Source: Actinomadura rubrisoli
Lineage (GTDB): Bacteria > Actinomycetota > Actinomycetes > Streptosporangiales > Streptosporangiaceae
Assembly: GCF_004349215.1 (NCBI RefSeq)
Contig: NZ_SMKU01000022.1
Location: 1-50,737, forward strand
Reading direction: 5' to 3'
DNA length: 50,737 nucleotides
Each line of letters starts with the position of its first letter. Position 1 is the first letter of the stretch. This document shows, in pieces, positions 26,900-35,042 of the stretch. Position numbers and translations under genes: made by a program. The notes beneath the pieces are model-generated. The model made no database searches. It was not told the DNA's origin and saw only the letters and a program-made list of their open reading frames with translations.

Positions 26900-28185
26900 A
26901 AGGAGATCGTCTTCTGCTGGTTCGAGGAGCGCGGCAACTTGCGCATAGTGCGCTCGCTCAACCTGGGCAGCCTCTAGGGCGTGACGTACTGGCTGTTCTC
27001 CAGACGGCGTTGCCCTCGGCGACGAACCCTTCCCAGGAGGACGAGGTCGAATCTGGGTGGCGCGCCTGGGGTGCCACGATCACCTCGGAGGCTGTGTCGG
27101 GCGTCACTACTCTCGCGAGCAGGCCCGAATGGCTAGCTGAGCTTCACGACGAACTATCGGCAGCCGTCATTCCTTTCCTCAGCTCGCCCAATGCGCTCTA
27201 CCGAATGCTTAGCGCGAAAGCAATCTCATTTCTTTTTGAGGCAGAGGCGGCCCTTGAGCACCTCGAGGCGCGGCTAAGCTCTGAAACGGATTCGCAAGTG
27301 CAGGCGATGCTGGGGTCGCTGCTCAGCAGGTATCGCGACGCCTACCCCCACGAGGTTGATGAGATTCTCCGTCGGATAGCCACCAAATCCCAATGGGCAA
27401 TCGTGGCGGCAGACTCGAAGGGTGACGCAAAGCTCAGCAACGACGACCGCGCTGAAGTGATCGTGAAATTGCTCATCATTATGGCCGCTGAATATGGGAC
27501 CCCCTACGCCCACGATACTGTACAGTCATGGCTATCCAGCCCATTGGAGAATCCTCGTCGAGCGGAGCGAGTTCCGGCTTGGCTGCGGCGCTTTCTAAAT
27601 CCAGAAGATACGAACTCCTCAGTATCGCAACAGCGGACTTTCGCTTTGCTCGAACTCCCCCTCGCAGCAGTTGGAGAGGCGTGGGCTGAGGAGAATGCGG
27701 CAGTTACCCCGGACACGGAACGAGCGAACAACGCAGTGAAGGTCGCCAACAGCGTCGTTCAGAGCGTCTATTACGCGAGCGGGGCAACTAATAGCGACGA
27801 GTCTCAGAAACAAGAAGCCAGCCTCACGCAAAAAGCGTTCGCCGAACACGCTTTTCCATTGCTGGATGGCTACAGTGTTGTGCGCCACCCCAGCGTTACT
27901 CATCATATTATTCAGACACTAGATCACATTAGCATCCATGCACCTGAGCGGGCGCTCCTCGTGGCTGTCAGGGCGGCTGGCGGTGACGTTCACTATGCGC
28001 GAGAGCCATTAGCGCTTAGCGCAGTGCTTCAGCTTATACAACGCTACCTCGCTGATCACCGCGAGTTGATCGTCAGCAGTCCAAAGTGTATGACCGCGGT
28101 GAGAACGCTGCTTGAAACGTTCGTCCGTCAGGGCTGGGATGAGGCTATCCAATTCGCCGAACGCCTAGAGGACATGTTTCGCTGA
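26758..28185 (+). CDS. C-terminal helical-repeat part of the Avs-like protein (second part of the broken gene)
   Basis: From the G9 tract to TGA 28185 the frame encodes a continuous alpha-helical region: ATRRAGYEKLAESWPALLQQLL, EWLAELHDELSAAVIPFL, ALEHLEARLSSETDSQV, and a final FVRQGWDEAIQFAERLEDMF. Composition and codon use continue those of the upstream part. No separate RBS or start is evident; the first ATG in frame is 26860, inside the overlap. It is therefore best read as the same gene. On its own it has no catalytic motif and would be the sensor end. Its 3' end overlaps the convergent gene at 28145. Confidence 0.7.
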   Translation, partial: PSADVAEALQKTGAQDPATRRAGYEKLAESWPALLQQLLAHAPEANVEGDRLLLVRGARQLAHSALAQPGQPLGRDVLAVLQTALPSATNPSQEDEVESGWRAWGATITSEAVSGVTTLASRPEWLAELHDELSAAVIPFLSSPNALYRMLSAKAISFLFEAEAALEHLEARLSSETDSQVQAMLGSLLSRYRDAYPHEVDEILRRIATKSQWAIVAADSKGDAKLSNDDRAEVIVKLLIIMAAEYGTPYAHDTVQSWLSSPLENPRRAERVPAWLRRFLNPEDTNSSVSQQRTFALLELPLAAVGEAWAEENAAVTPDTERANNAVKVANSVVQSVYYASGATNSDESQKQEASLTQKAFAEHAFPLLDGYSVVRHPSVTHHIIQTLDHISIHAPERALLVAVRAAGGDVHYAREPLALSAVLQLIQRYLADHRELIVSSPKCMTAVRTLLETFVRQGWDEAIQFAERLEDMFR

Positions 28186-28948
28186 AGCGGTAACCGTCCC
28201 AGCATGAGGCGCGGACCCTTTCGACCCACTCGTCGCGGAAGGCGCCCAGCTCGCGGCGTAACTCGTTGATGTCCGCGCCGTAGGGGGCCACGCAGCCGCC
28301 CGCCATGTGCTGCTCGACGCCGGACTGGCATCCGTGCACCAGGCGTCCGCCCAGGGCGGCGTGCGCCTTGATCTGCTCGATCCGGCGCGGCTCATTGAAC
28401 CAGGTGCCGTGGTACAGCTCGTCGAGCTTCTCGGCCTCGCGCGTGTCCAGGTCGTACACGACCTTGGCGGCCTCGTCGAACATCCAGGCCGGGCCGACAT
28501 TGCTGATCGAGCCGTCCAGCTCGACGCGGTTCAGGGCCATCATGGTGCCCATCTCGGTCAGCACGCGCAGGTCCCGGGTCGTGACGCCCATGGCCGCCAG
28601 CGACGGGTCCTTCAGGTGCTCCTCGCGGAACACGTAGGCGTAGAAGGCGTAGGCGGTCGTGAGGACCTCGGCGGGGTCGCGCGTGGAGCGGCCGTGCTCC
28701 TTGATGAACTGCACCAACTGCTCGACCGTGGTGTCCTGGGTCTCGCGTGCGTCCAGCAGTGCGGACTTCACGGCGCTCCAGTGGCACACCAGCCAGGACG
28801 GGTTCTCGTAGCGGAAGAAGTACTCCGCCGGGTCGATGATGATCTGCCGTCCCTGGACGGTGACCCCGTCGATCCGGTTCCAGCCGCTGTGCAGCGGCTC
28901 GGGCAGGTTGGCAACGATGCGCGGTGCGGTCTTCGGCAGGATGGTCAC
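28145..28948 (-). CDS. Hypothetical protein of unknown function
   Basis: The 267-residue soluble protein has start GTG 28948 with AGGAGG 5 bp upstream, an excellent RBS. Visible stretches are PRIVANLPEPLHSGWNRIDGV, FRYENPSWLVCHWSAVKSALL, VEQLVQFIKEHGRSTRD and LVHGCQSGVEQHMAGGC. There is no signal peptide, membrane helix or nucleotide motif. I do not recognise the family. It is convergent with the Avs-like gene, and the last 41 bp overlap. Confidence 0.6.
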   Translation of the reverse strand: MTILPKTAPRIVANLPEPLHSGWNRIDGVTVQGRQIIIDPAEYFFRYENPSWLVCHWSAVKSALLDARETQDTTVEQLVQFIKEHGRSTRDPAEVLTTAYAFYAYVFREEHLKDPSLAAMGVTTRDLRVLTEMGTMMALNRVELDGSISNVGPAWMFDEAAKVVYDLDTREAEKLDELYHGTWFNEPRRIEQIKAHAALGGRLVHGCQSGVEQHMAGGCVAPYGADINELRRELGAFRDEWVERVRASCWDGYRFSETCPLGVRRIG

Positions 28949-29007
28949 GGTTCCTCCTTTGAGCCTTCCGGCTCGGTCAGATGCCGGGTTCTACAGGTCT
29001 GGCGAAC

Positions 29008-29034
29008 GGGCCCCGGCCGAGGGAACCGGGGCCC
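29008..29034. terminator. GC-rich hairpin between two minus-strand genes
   Basis: GGGCCCCGG (29008-29016) pairs perfectly with CCGGGGCCC (29026-29034), with a 9-nt loop. It lies downstream of the 29262-29815 gene pair, and the surrounding 29.0-29.26 kb holds no recognisable gene. Confidence 0.45.
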
Positions 29035-29261
29035 GCATGGGTCACGACCGTCGAGACCCATGGGTTGTCCGCCCTTAGATGGGCAAGGCGCTATGACGTC
29101 CTTCCTTGGCGATGTCTGCTTGGGCTTCTCCGGCGGGTCGGTTCTGCCGGAGGTTTGGCCCTCCGAGCGGCGGTGGGGGCGCAGGGGCCCAGGGGGAGCC
29201 CCCTCTCCGCAGCCCGGAGGTGTCTTGGAGATGTCCGGACTGGTCGTGACCTACGGGGTCA

Positions 29262-29510
29262 CTATCTGGGGTGTTGTTGCCGGCGCTGCGGAGGTGGGGC
29301 CGGGCCTCGTTGAAGCGGATGCTGGGCGGCCCGTGTAACGGGCGGCGGGTTTCGCGGACGAGTCGACGCTCGCGGTGCGACGCCTCGGTGGTGTGCGCCT
29401 CGGCGGTGGATCCAGGGCCAGATCAGCCAGGTGATACCGGCCCCGAAGACGACGCAGACCAGGCCGTAGATCAGCTCCCAGGCCACGATGGGTCCATAGT
29501 CGACCGACAT
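29262..29510 (-). CDS. Small single-span membrane protein
   Basis: The 82-residue protein has one N-terminal hydrophobic segment (IVAWELIYGLVCVVFGAGITW), then LIWPWIHRRG and a basic, Pro/Arg-rich tail. ATG 29510 lies 2 bp after the stop of the upstream gene, so the two are very likely co-transcribed and translationally coupled. Function unknown. Confidence 0.45.
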   Translation of the reverse strand: MSVDYGPIVAWELIYGLVCVVFGAGITWLIWPWIHRRGAHHRGVAPRASTRPRNPPPVTRAAQHPLQRGPAPPPQRRQQHPR

Positions 29511-29512
29511 CG

Positions 29513-29815
29513 CTAAGGCCGGTGCGACCAGGTGGGCCCCATGTCCGGCGAGTCGGTGACCTCCCGGGCCCGCTCATCCTGCCGCGCCATCGCCTTCTTG
29601 AGCTCCGACCACTCCGAGGCGTGGAGCCTGTCGACCAGCCCGGCGTCCAACTCCAGGCGTGTGAGCGGCCCGCGCAGATGAACGGTCCACAGGCCGGTCG
29701 TGTCCGACAGGTAAGGAGCCGCCCAGCGTCCCTCGGGAATCCCGAAAGCGGGTAGCGGGTCGTTCTCGTCGATGTGAGGGATGTCGTCCGCGTGGTGGAG
29801 CTTCTGCGAGGTCAT
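29513..29815 (-). CDS. Hypothetical protein of a regulatory cluster
   Basis: The 100-residue soluble protein starts at ATG 29815. It includes HHADDIPHIDENDPLPAFGI, then TTGLWTVHLRGPLTRLELD and a helical end with ELKKAMARQDERA. I do not recognise the family. It is directly upstream of the small membrane protein gene and downstream of the XRE regulator gene, all on the minus strand. Confidence 0.5.
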   Translation of the reverse strand: MTSQKLHHADDIPHIDENDPLPAFGIPEGRWAAPYLSDTTGLWTVHLRGPLTRLELDAGLVDRLHASEWSELKKAMARQDERAREVTDSPDMGPTWSHRP

Positions 29816-29954
29816 GCGGTCGCCAATCGAGTCCGTCAGCCGTGGTGAGGCCAGATTGCGAGCGGTACTTCGGGTGGAACTCTGTGCACCACGAGCCTGA
29901 CCGGTCGTCAGGACGCCGGTCCATGAAGTTGCGCTGAGTTGCGCCTGTGTTGCG

Positions 29955-30815
29955 CTACTGGGCTTCGAGTGCGACGAGAGCCCCGCTGACCAGCTCGCGG
30001 GCGGCTGAGCCGTAGACGGCGAGGGCGGACAGTTCGTCGAACGCCTTGAAGTAGGTGTTCAGCTCGCTCGGCGCGGTGACGGTGACGTTCGCGGTGAGCA
30101 GTTCGACGTGGACCTGCGTGGTGTCGTAGACCGTGAAGCCCTCGACCGGCCACATCGCCCGCGGCGCACTGGCGGGGATGATGCCCACGGAGGCCGAGGG
30201 CAGCGACATGTCCTCCAGCAGATGGCGGAGTTGCTCGGCCATGACCGCTGGTCCGCCGATCCGATAGTCCAGGACGCACTGCTCGATCAGGAACGCGAAG
30301 GTGTGGCCGCCCGTCGTCAGGACGCGCCGCCGGCCGAGCCTGGCTTCAACTGCGGCCTCAACGTCGTTTGGGATGTTCCGGAAGTCGGTGATGACCTGCA
30401 GCAGCGCCCGCACGTATCCGGCCGTCTGGAACAGGCCCGGGATGACGTGCGGCTGGTACACCCGCATCCAGCGGGTCTGCTCGTACAGCGGTACGTAGGA
30501 CTGCTGAAGCTTGCGCAGTCCCGTCGGCTCCAGCCGCCGCCATTCGACGTACCCGCCTTCGGCGGCACGAAGGGACGCGATGAGGTCGTCGGCCTGGCCC
30601 TGAGCGCCGCAGGCCTCGCACCACGCGCGGATATCGGACTGGGTTACCGGCTGGACCGCCTTCTCGATCCGGCTGACCTTGCTCTTGTGCCAGCCGACCG
30701 CAGCCGCGAGGTCCGTCCCGGACAGTTCGGCGGCTTGGCGAAGCTCACGCAGCCGGTCGGCGAGGGACTGGCGCGCAGCCTGGACGCTGGAAGAAGGCGA
30801 AGGTGACGACGGCAT
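29955..30815 (-). CDS. XRE-type HTH regulator with DUF5753 domain
   Basis: The 286-residue protein has an N-terminal XRE HTH (LADRLRELRQAAELSGTDLAAAVGWHKSKVSRIEKA, residues about 18-52). The C-terminal DUF5753 domain is recognisable from YEQTRWMRVYQPHVIPGLFQTAGYVRALL and from TFAFLIEQCVLDYRIGGPAVMAEQL. These regulators are widespread in actinomycetes and usually pair with a DUF397 gene, as here (31734, divergent), sometimes described as Scr1-type toxin-antitoxin-like pairs. It probably controls its own cluster. Confidence 0.88.
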   Translation of the reverse strand: MPSSPSPSSSVQAARQSLADRLRELRQAAELSGTDLAAAVGWHKSKVSRIEKAVQPVTQSDIRAWCEACGAQGQADDLIASLRAAEGGYVEWRRLEPTGLRKLQQSYVPLYEQTRWMRVYQPHVIPGLFQTAGYVRALLQVITDFRNIPNDVEAAVEARLGRRRVLTTGGHTFAFLIEQCVLDYRIGGPAVMAEQLRHLLEDMSLPSASVGIIPASAPRAMWPVEGFTVYDTTQVHVELLTANVTVTAPSELNTYFKAFDELSALAVYGSAARELVSGALVALEAQ

Positions 30816-30845
30816 GGCAACGATCTGACGGAGATCTCACCGACC

Positions 30846-31367
30846 CTAGCTGATGCGGTACTCCCGGTGGTCGATGGCGCGATCCCAGACGGCCTCGAAG
30901 GCCTGGGCGCACAGCTTGATGGCCGCCGGATCGTCGGTCAGCTCGTCCTCGATGTGCTCGCCGTCCCCCGCGAAGTGGTGGAACCGGATCAGGCGATCGT
31001 CGAACAGCCAGAAGTCGTTGCCCGGCAGTGCGAGGTCGCTGGCGTTCCTGCGCGGGAGCCAGCGCACCTGCTCCCCGGCCGACAGGTTCATCGACTCGGT
31101 GACCGCGTACTCGAACCTGATGTAGGGCGTCACGGGCTCGGAGACGATGCGCGCGCGACGCACCGAGACGCCCCGGGCGACCGCCGGAGCGATCAGGGCG
31201 TGCCAGTCGCTCTCGCGCTGCGTCCGGTCGTATGCGGGGCCTTCGCCGGTGAACGCGCGGAAGGACGGGTCCGACGGAACGTAGGCGTCGCGCATCTCGA
31301 GATGGAGCGCCTGGGTCGTGCAGCCGCCAATCAGCTCGTTAAAGCCTTTGAGTTCCAGCGTCCGCAT
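30846..31367 (-). CDS. DUF6879 family protein
   Basis: The 173-residue protein contains the pattern of this actinobacterial family: ALHLEMRDAYVPSDP, DWHALIAPAVARGVSVRRARIVSEPVTPYIRFEY, VRWLPRRNASDLALPGNDFWLFDDRLI, FHHFAGDGE. Members sit beside XRE/DUF5753 regulators and their function is unknown. GGAGG lies 6 bp before ATG 31367. The start overlaps the end of the gene upstream by 29 bp, so both are translated from one message. Confidence 0.75.
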   Translation of the reverse strand: MRTLELKGFNELIGGCTTQALHLEMRDAYVPSDPSFRAFTGEGPAYDRTQRESDWHALIAPAVARGVSVRRARIVSEPVTPYIRFEYAVTESMNLSAGEQVRWLPRRNASDLALPGNDFWLFDDRLIRFHHFAGDGEHIEDELTDDPAAIKLCAQAFEAVWDRAIDHREYRIS

Positions 31368-31599
31368 CGGCTTCCTCCATCAACGCCTTCAACAGGACAT
31401 CCCTCATCCGTGCGGGGATGCGATCCACGATCTCGTTGGGGCCGATGGGGCTCAGCCCGTCGACTTCCGCCAGCTCGCCCGCCGAGGTGACCTGAGGTCC
31501 CTGGAACAGTAGATCACCGGTGGCGTCGTCCACGATCAGCGCCGGGCAGTGCCCGCCATCGGTGTCCGGGTCGATTGCGACCAACCGTAGAGCAGCCAT
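31339..31599 (-). CDS. Small hypothetical protein of the DUF6879/XRE cluster
   Basis: The 86-residue protein from ATG 31599 has GGGAGG 6 bp upstream. It reads LRLVAIDPDTDGGHCPALIVDD, then DLLFQGPQVTS and RIPARMRDVLLKALMEEADADA. The same small gene commonly precedes DUF6879 genes. Unknown function; possibly a partner protein. Its 3' end overlaps the DUF6879 start. Confidence 0.65.
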   Translation of the reverse strand: MAALRLVAIDPDTDGGHCPALIVDDATGDLLFQGPQVTSAGELAEVDGLSPIGPNEIVDRIPARMRDVLLKALMEEADADAGTQRL

Positions 31600-31733
31600 C
31601 ACGACCTCCCTCTCATGTTGCGCACAGTTGCGCCTCAACAGAGGCTCACCCCGGCCTGGGAGGACCGTCAAGCGAACGCAGCGACTATTTTCAACGCTGC
31701 ACGAGTCCAAACCGGGACCATGAAGGGCGCTCT

Positions 31734-31937
31734 ATGACGAAGCAGGCCGGCGAACCGCAGTGGCGGACGTCCAGTTACACCGAGCGGCAGGACTGCGTCG
31801 CACTGGCCGCCCTGAACATCGACTCCATCGGCATCCGAGACAGCAAGAACCCCAAGGGGCCGCTCCTGTCCGTGACGCGAGCGGACCTGGAGAACCTCAT
31901 CGACCGCATCAAGGCCGGCCACCTCGACCGCTCGTGA
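31734..31937 (+). CDS. DUF397 family protein
   Basis: The 67-residue protein fits the family: WRTSSYTERQDCVALA near the start, IGIRDSKNPKGPLLSVT in the middle, and a C-terminal helix. ATG 31734 matches the normal family length. It is divergent from the minus-strand cluster that contains the DUF5753 regulator, the usual partner. Confidence 0.87.
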   Translation: MTKQAGEPQWRTSSYTERQDCVALAALNIDSIGIRDSKNPKGPLLSVTRADLENLIDRIKAGHLDRS

Positions 31938-32057
31938 ACATCCGGGCGCTGTGATCTATTGGCCGTAAGCGATCCGCCGTGAGCGTCCGCTTCTGGAGGC
32001 GCAATGTGGAGGCCCAGAGATCGCGGAGGACTGGAGCACTCAGAGGTACTTCGTCAG

Positions 32058-33044
32058 TCAACGCTTAACAATCTGAAGCACTTGCACTTCAGAGCCAGCT
32101 GTTGAAATGATTGCCTCATATTTGCCGCTCATTGCTTCAGAGTGCTTTAAAGAAAGTATATCGCGATAGCTCACCTGGAAGGAATAATCCCCTCTGAAGC
32201 GAATTAATCCCCATGCCGTATCGACGATACTGATCGTATTTTGAACCGGATTTCCGTCGAAAGTCCACTTGGCATCCTTTGAGGTGATGCCGTTAGACGG
32301 GTCCTGTGGGCAAGTGGGGGCGAGAGGTACTCGCCGGGTGTTCAAGCAGTCAACAAAAGCCTGCACCACCGCGGCTCTCGTTTGATTCATCGCCGCTGCG
32401 GTGGGCGCCTGCTTCTTAATTGGCGTTTTGGGCTTTACTTTCGTTGGCCCGACGGAGCCCTCTAGCGTAGGTCTTCCATTATCCCATGCGACTGTCGCGC
32501 GATAGTGCATCATCTGCAGGGCAAATTGCGATCCATCGTAGTCAGTCTGATACCTGACCGTCATGACTGCGTTCCCGATTACGTCAAACCGACCCTCGTG
32601 GAAGGAGAAGCGTGCGCCATCAATGGGGTCGCCGATGATGTCCCAGTGAACGCCTCTGGCCTGCACATACCCCGTATCGACACTCTGTGGACAAGTTATA
32701 GGATTTACAACCGTTGCTTTCGCGCAAGAATCAAGCTTAGCTCTAATCGGCGCTGCGATTGCCTGCCAGGTCGCCCCAATGGGCCAACGGTCTCCAGGTT
32801 CGATGAAAGAAACCTCTTTAGGTTGCTCACCTTTCCCGGACAGGAAAGGTCCAACAATAATCACCAGCCCGACTGCGATACCTATCAGAATCTTATTTTT
32901 CGAACCTAATCTCTGCGCTGACTGTGCCGCTTCTGCACCTGCGTCTTTAATGGAGCTTCCGTTATTTATATTAACAACTCTGGCGTTCTGTACCTGGATC
33001 TGGTCGCGGCCAGCCCGGCCCGGCTGCTGTTGCCTTGAATTCAC
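32058..33044 (-). CDS. Membrane-anchored protein with N-terminal RHIM-like motif
   Basis: The 328-residue protein has, at residues 13-26, the motif RDQIQVQNARVVNI. A transmembrane helix follows (NKILIGIAVGLVIIVGPFL, about 49-67), then a large domain with repeated Cys/Pro pairs (NPITCPQS, APTCPQDPSN) and beta-rich segments (FHEGRFDVIGNAVMTVRYQTDYDG). GTG 33044 is chosen; the upstream gene's stop lies inside its GAGG ribosome binding site, so the two genes are coupled. The motif recalls bacterial amyloid signalling motifs, but the protein family is unknown to me. The large domain would face the outside if the N-terminus is cytosolic. AT content is higher than in neighbouring genes, suggesting recent transfer. 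Confidence 0.65.
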   Translation of the reverse strand: MNSRQQQPGRAGRDQIQVQNARVVNINNGSSIKDAGAEAAQSAQRLGSKNKILIGIAVGLVIIVGPFLSGKGEQPKEVSFIEPGDRWPIGATWQAIAAPIRAKLDSCAKATVVNPITCPQSVDTGYVQARGVHWDIIGDPIDGARFSFHEGRFDVIGNAVMTVRYQTDYDGSQFALQMMHYRATVAWDNGRPTLEGSVGPTKVKPKTPIKKQAPTAAAMNQTRAAVVQAFVDCLNTRRVPLAPTCPQDPSNGITSKDAKWTFDGNPVQNTISIVDTAWGLIRFRGDYSFQVSYRDILSLKHSEAMSGKYEAIISTAGSEVQVLQIVKR

Positions 33045-33050
33045 TGAACC

Positions 33051-33473
33051 TCACCGCCGCCAGCCGCGCCGGTGTTTGGGTTGGTCTCGGCCGATCGTGA
33101 CGTCGCGAGCGTGTTGAATCTGGATCTGGTCGCGGCTGGCGGACCCTGTCTGAGACTGGCTGCCTGAGTTGACTTGAGGTCCTTCGCTCGACTGCGACAA
33201 GGCGCGTACCAGGGCGTGGACTGCACTGGTGCTCTCAGGATGATCATCAAGCAGGGCCTGGAACTCGCTCCGCAGGAGAGTGGCCACAACTCTTTGGGCG
33301 TTCGGCCCCTCCTCCAGAGCTAACTGCATCTCCTCCAGTTGGCGCGTTACCTCGTCAGGGGACCTCCAGCGCGACAGCGCCTTCGACACCGTTCCAGCAA
33401 CTGCCGTGGCGGTTTGGGTTGCGAGGGCAGAGATGGCGGCAGTAGCTGCCGTCATTGCAAGTTGATCGTCCAT
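33051..33473 (-). CDS. Small helical protein with C-terminal RHIM-like motif
   Basis: The 140-residue protein is helical: an Ala/Thr-rich N-terminal helix, then SPDEVTRQLEEMQLALEEGPNAQRVVATLL and ALLDDHPESTSAVHALVRAL. A Ser/Gln-rich linker follows (SSEGPQVNSGSQSQTGSA), and at residues 114-127 the motif RDQIQIQHARDVTI followed by GRDQ. The same motif opens the downstream membrane protein. A helical domain, flexible linker and short beta motif is the layout of adaptor-like amyloid signalling proteins. The function is inferred only. It is the first gene of the two-gene operon. Confidence 0.6.
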   Translation of the reverse strand: MDDQLAMTAATAAISALATQTATAVAGTVSKALSRWRSPDEVTRQLEEMQLALEEGPNAQRVVATLLRSEFQALLDDHPESTSAVHALVRALSQSSEGPQVNSGSQSQTGSASRDQIQIQHARDVTIGRDQPKHRRGWRR

Positions 33474-34638
33474 GTGTCACCTGATCGTTTAGGTGTCGCC
33501 CAGCGAGTCGCCCCGTAAAGGGTTATCGGAATTTTAGGTGCTTTAGAGGGGCGTCGATCGGACGTTCCCGCTTGTCGTCCGGTTCCGGTCGCCCCCTCTA
33601 ATTCTCACCCGAAGCTGGCGAGTTGATACTTTAGGACGATCCATTTTGCAGGAAAGGGCCGTTCGCTATACATGTGGCGCGCTTGCTTGATTACGATTTG
33701 TTACTGATCGCCTTCGCTGTAGCACCATCCCGGCGGAACCAGGTTGACTCAGTCTGCCGCTCCGCTGCAACCGTCATCACCTACCGAGACTCGGAAACCC
33801 CGCCCGATCATTGGCGATGACGCGCGGCCCGGCCGAAGCGGCCCGTCTTCTTCCCCACCGAAGAGGTCCCGCAGCCGGTACCGGCCGTGGCCAGTTGCCT
33901 GGCCGCGGTGCGTACGTCGACCGCGCATACCGGGTGGACTCACCCATGACCGCGTTGATCGTCATGCCGTGTGGTCAAAGACTCTCAATCCAGGACGGCC
34001 CAGCGAACTCGGAAACCTGCTCCGCGAGGAGCGCGCGCCTGCGCCCTGCCGCCAGGCCGTCCCCTGAGCTGCGCCGGGCGGCTCCTAGCGGCAGGTCGAG
34101 CGAGACCACGTGACGACTCTGGAATGCGAACGGAACGCCTTTGAACAACGACACGCCACGCCGATGCTTAAAGTGGCCGGCTGGCGCGAGATGAGCGAAG
34201 CTGGGATGCAGGCGGCCGAACTGGCCGCCGAAGCACTCCGACGAACCGAGAAGAGAGGAGTCCGAAATGGTCCGAATTCAGCCAACGCTGGAGAGCACCT
34301 CCCATGGACGCACTCGACACTCACACCGACGAGGCCACTGAGCCGCTCCCCATCAAGCTGCGCGGTCAACTCTGTCTGAATCCGCGGCGGAAAGCTTCAG
34401 GCACTAAGCCACACCCCCGGGCCAGGGCCCTCAGTACGCCGATACGGGCAAGCGAGCACAGCCTCTCGAACGAGCTCGTTATCCACAGCCCGTGGATAAC
34501 AGGGGGCGGAGTTCCGGGCGGCGTGGACCGACAGTGCTCGAAGAAGCCGATCGAACGGCATCAGCAACCGTGTACCGGTGACCACACAAGCGAACGTGGG
34601 CCTCTGGCCTGCGCCAGGTCCGATAGACGAACGCTGAC
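33474..34638. other. About 1.16 kb without a convincing gene
   Basis: The frames here (for example 33744-34067, 34110-34379, 34304-34687 on the plus strand) have no recognisable product and overlap one another. The region holds the inverted DnaA-box-like repeat at 34478 and separates the cargo genes from the mobilisation module. Confidence 0.4.
34478..34500. promoter_or_regulatory. Perfect inverted repeat made of two DnaA-box-like sequences
   Basis: GTTATCCAC (34478-34486) and GTGGATAAC (34492-34500) are exact inverse repeats, 5 bp apart. The left one reads TTATCCACA, the classical DnaA box; the right one is its complement with one change at the last base. It could be a replication, repressor or supercoiling-sensitive site of the element. 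Confidence 0.45.
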
Positions 34639-34869
34639 TCACTCCGGGCGGAGGCGGCGACAGGCGGCATCGAGACGCTCGGCGTAGTCGGCAGCGAAGA
34701 GATCCGGCAGGGCTTTGTCTAGGGTTCCCGCGATTCGATGAAGCGGCGCCCAGATCGCTGAATCGTCGACGACACGGCCGAGATCGGTCGTCTGCAGCCG
34801 TTCCAACCACTCGGACAAGACCAGCGCTTCGTCCCGCGTGAGCCGGATGACGATCTCTTCCTCTTGCAT
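34639..34869 (-). CDS. Small conserved hypothetical protein
   Basis: The 76-residue helical protein begins MQEEEIVIRLTRDEALVLSEWL and includes AIWAPLHRIAGTLDKALPDLFAADYAERL. Similar short proteins occur in actinomycetes without known function. It is divergent from the mobC-like gene, so the candidate oriT lies between the two starts. Confidence 0.5.
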   Translation of the reverse strand: MQEEEIVIRLTRDEALVLSEWLERLQTTDLGRVVDDSAIWAPLHRIAGTLDKALPDLFAADYAERLDAACRRLRPE

Positions 34870-34978
34870 GCCCGCAACCTAGCCGCGCTGGCGAAGCGCG
34901 GTCTCAGCCAAGCTCCGAGGGGTCTTCCAGAGGCTCTGCTGCCGCAGGGCAAGAAATGGAGATCGCAAGCGTTATCGG

Positions 34979-35028
34979 CTGCGGACCGGGCGCGGTCCGC
35001 AGCGAGGGACGGGATCGAGCGCGATCCC
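34979..35028. other. Candidate origin of transfer (oriT): two tandem hairpins
   Basis: Directly upstream of the mobC-like gene lie two inverted repeats: CTGCGGACC/GGTCCGCAG (34979-34987 and 34994-35002) and GGGATCG/CGATCCC (35011-35017 and 35022-35028). oriT sites usually lie just before mobC/relaxase genes and contain such repeats next to nic. The nic site itself cannot be assigned. Confidence 0.4.
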
Positions 35029-35042
35029 AGGTGAGGAGGCCA

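Noticed and set aside
33744..34067. Possible WhiB-like protein (FFPTEEVPQPVPA in one frame, DRHAVW in another)
   Set aside because: The four conserved Cys and the G[VI]WGG turn are not present in any single frame. The resemblance is too weak to report as a gene.
34110..34379. 89-codon plus-strand frame starting with GTG
   Set aside because: Part of it (MLKVAGWREMSEAGMQAAELAAEALRR split by polar text) is mildly helical, but there is no RBS or family, and overlapping frames are equally open.
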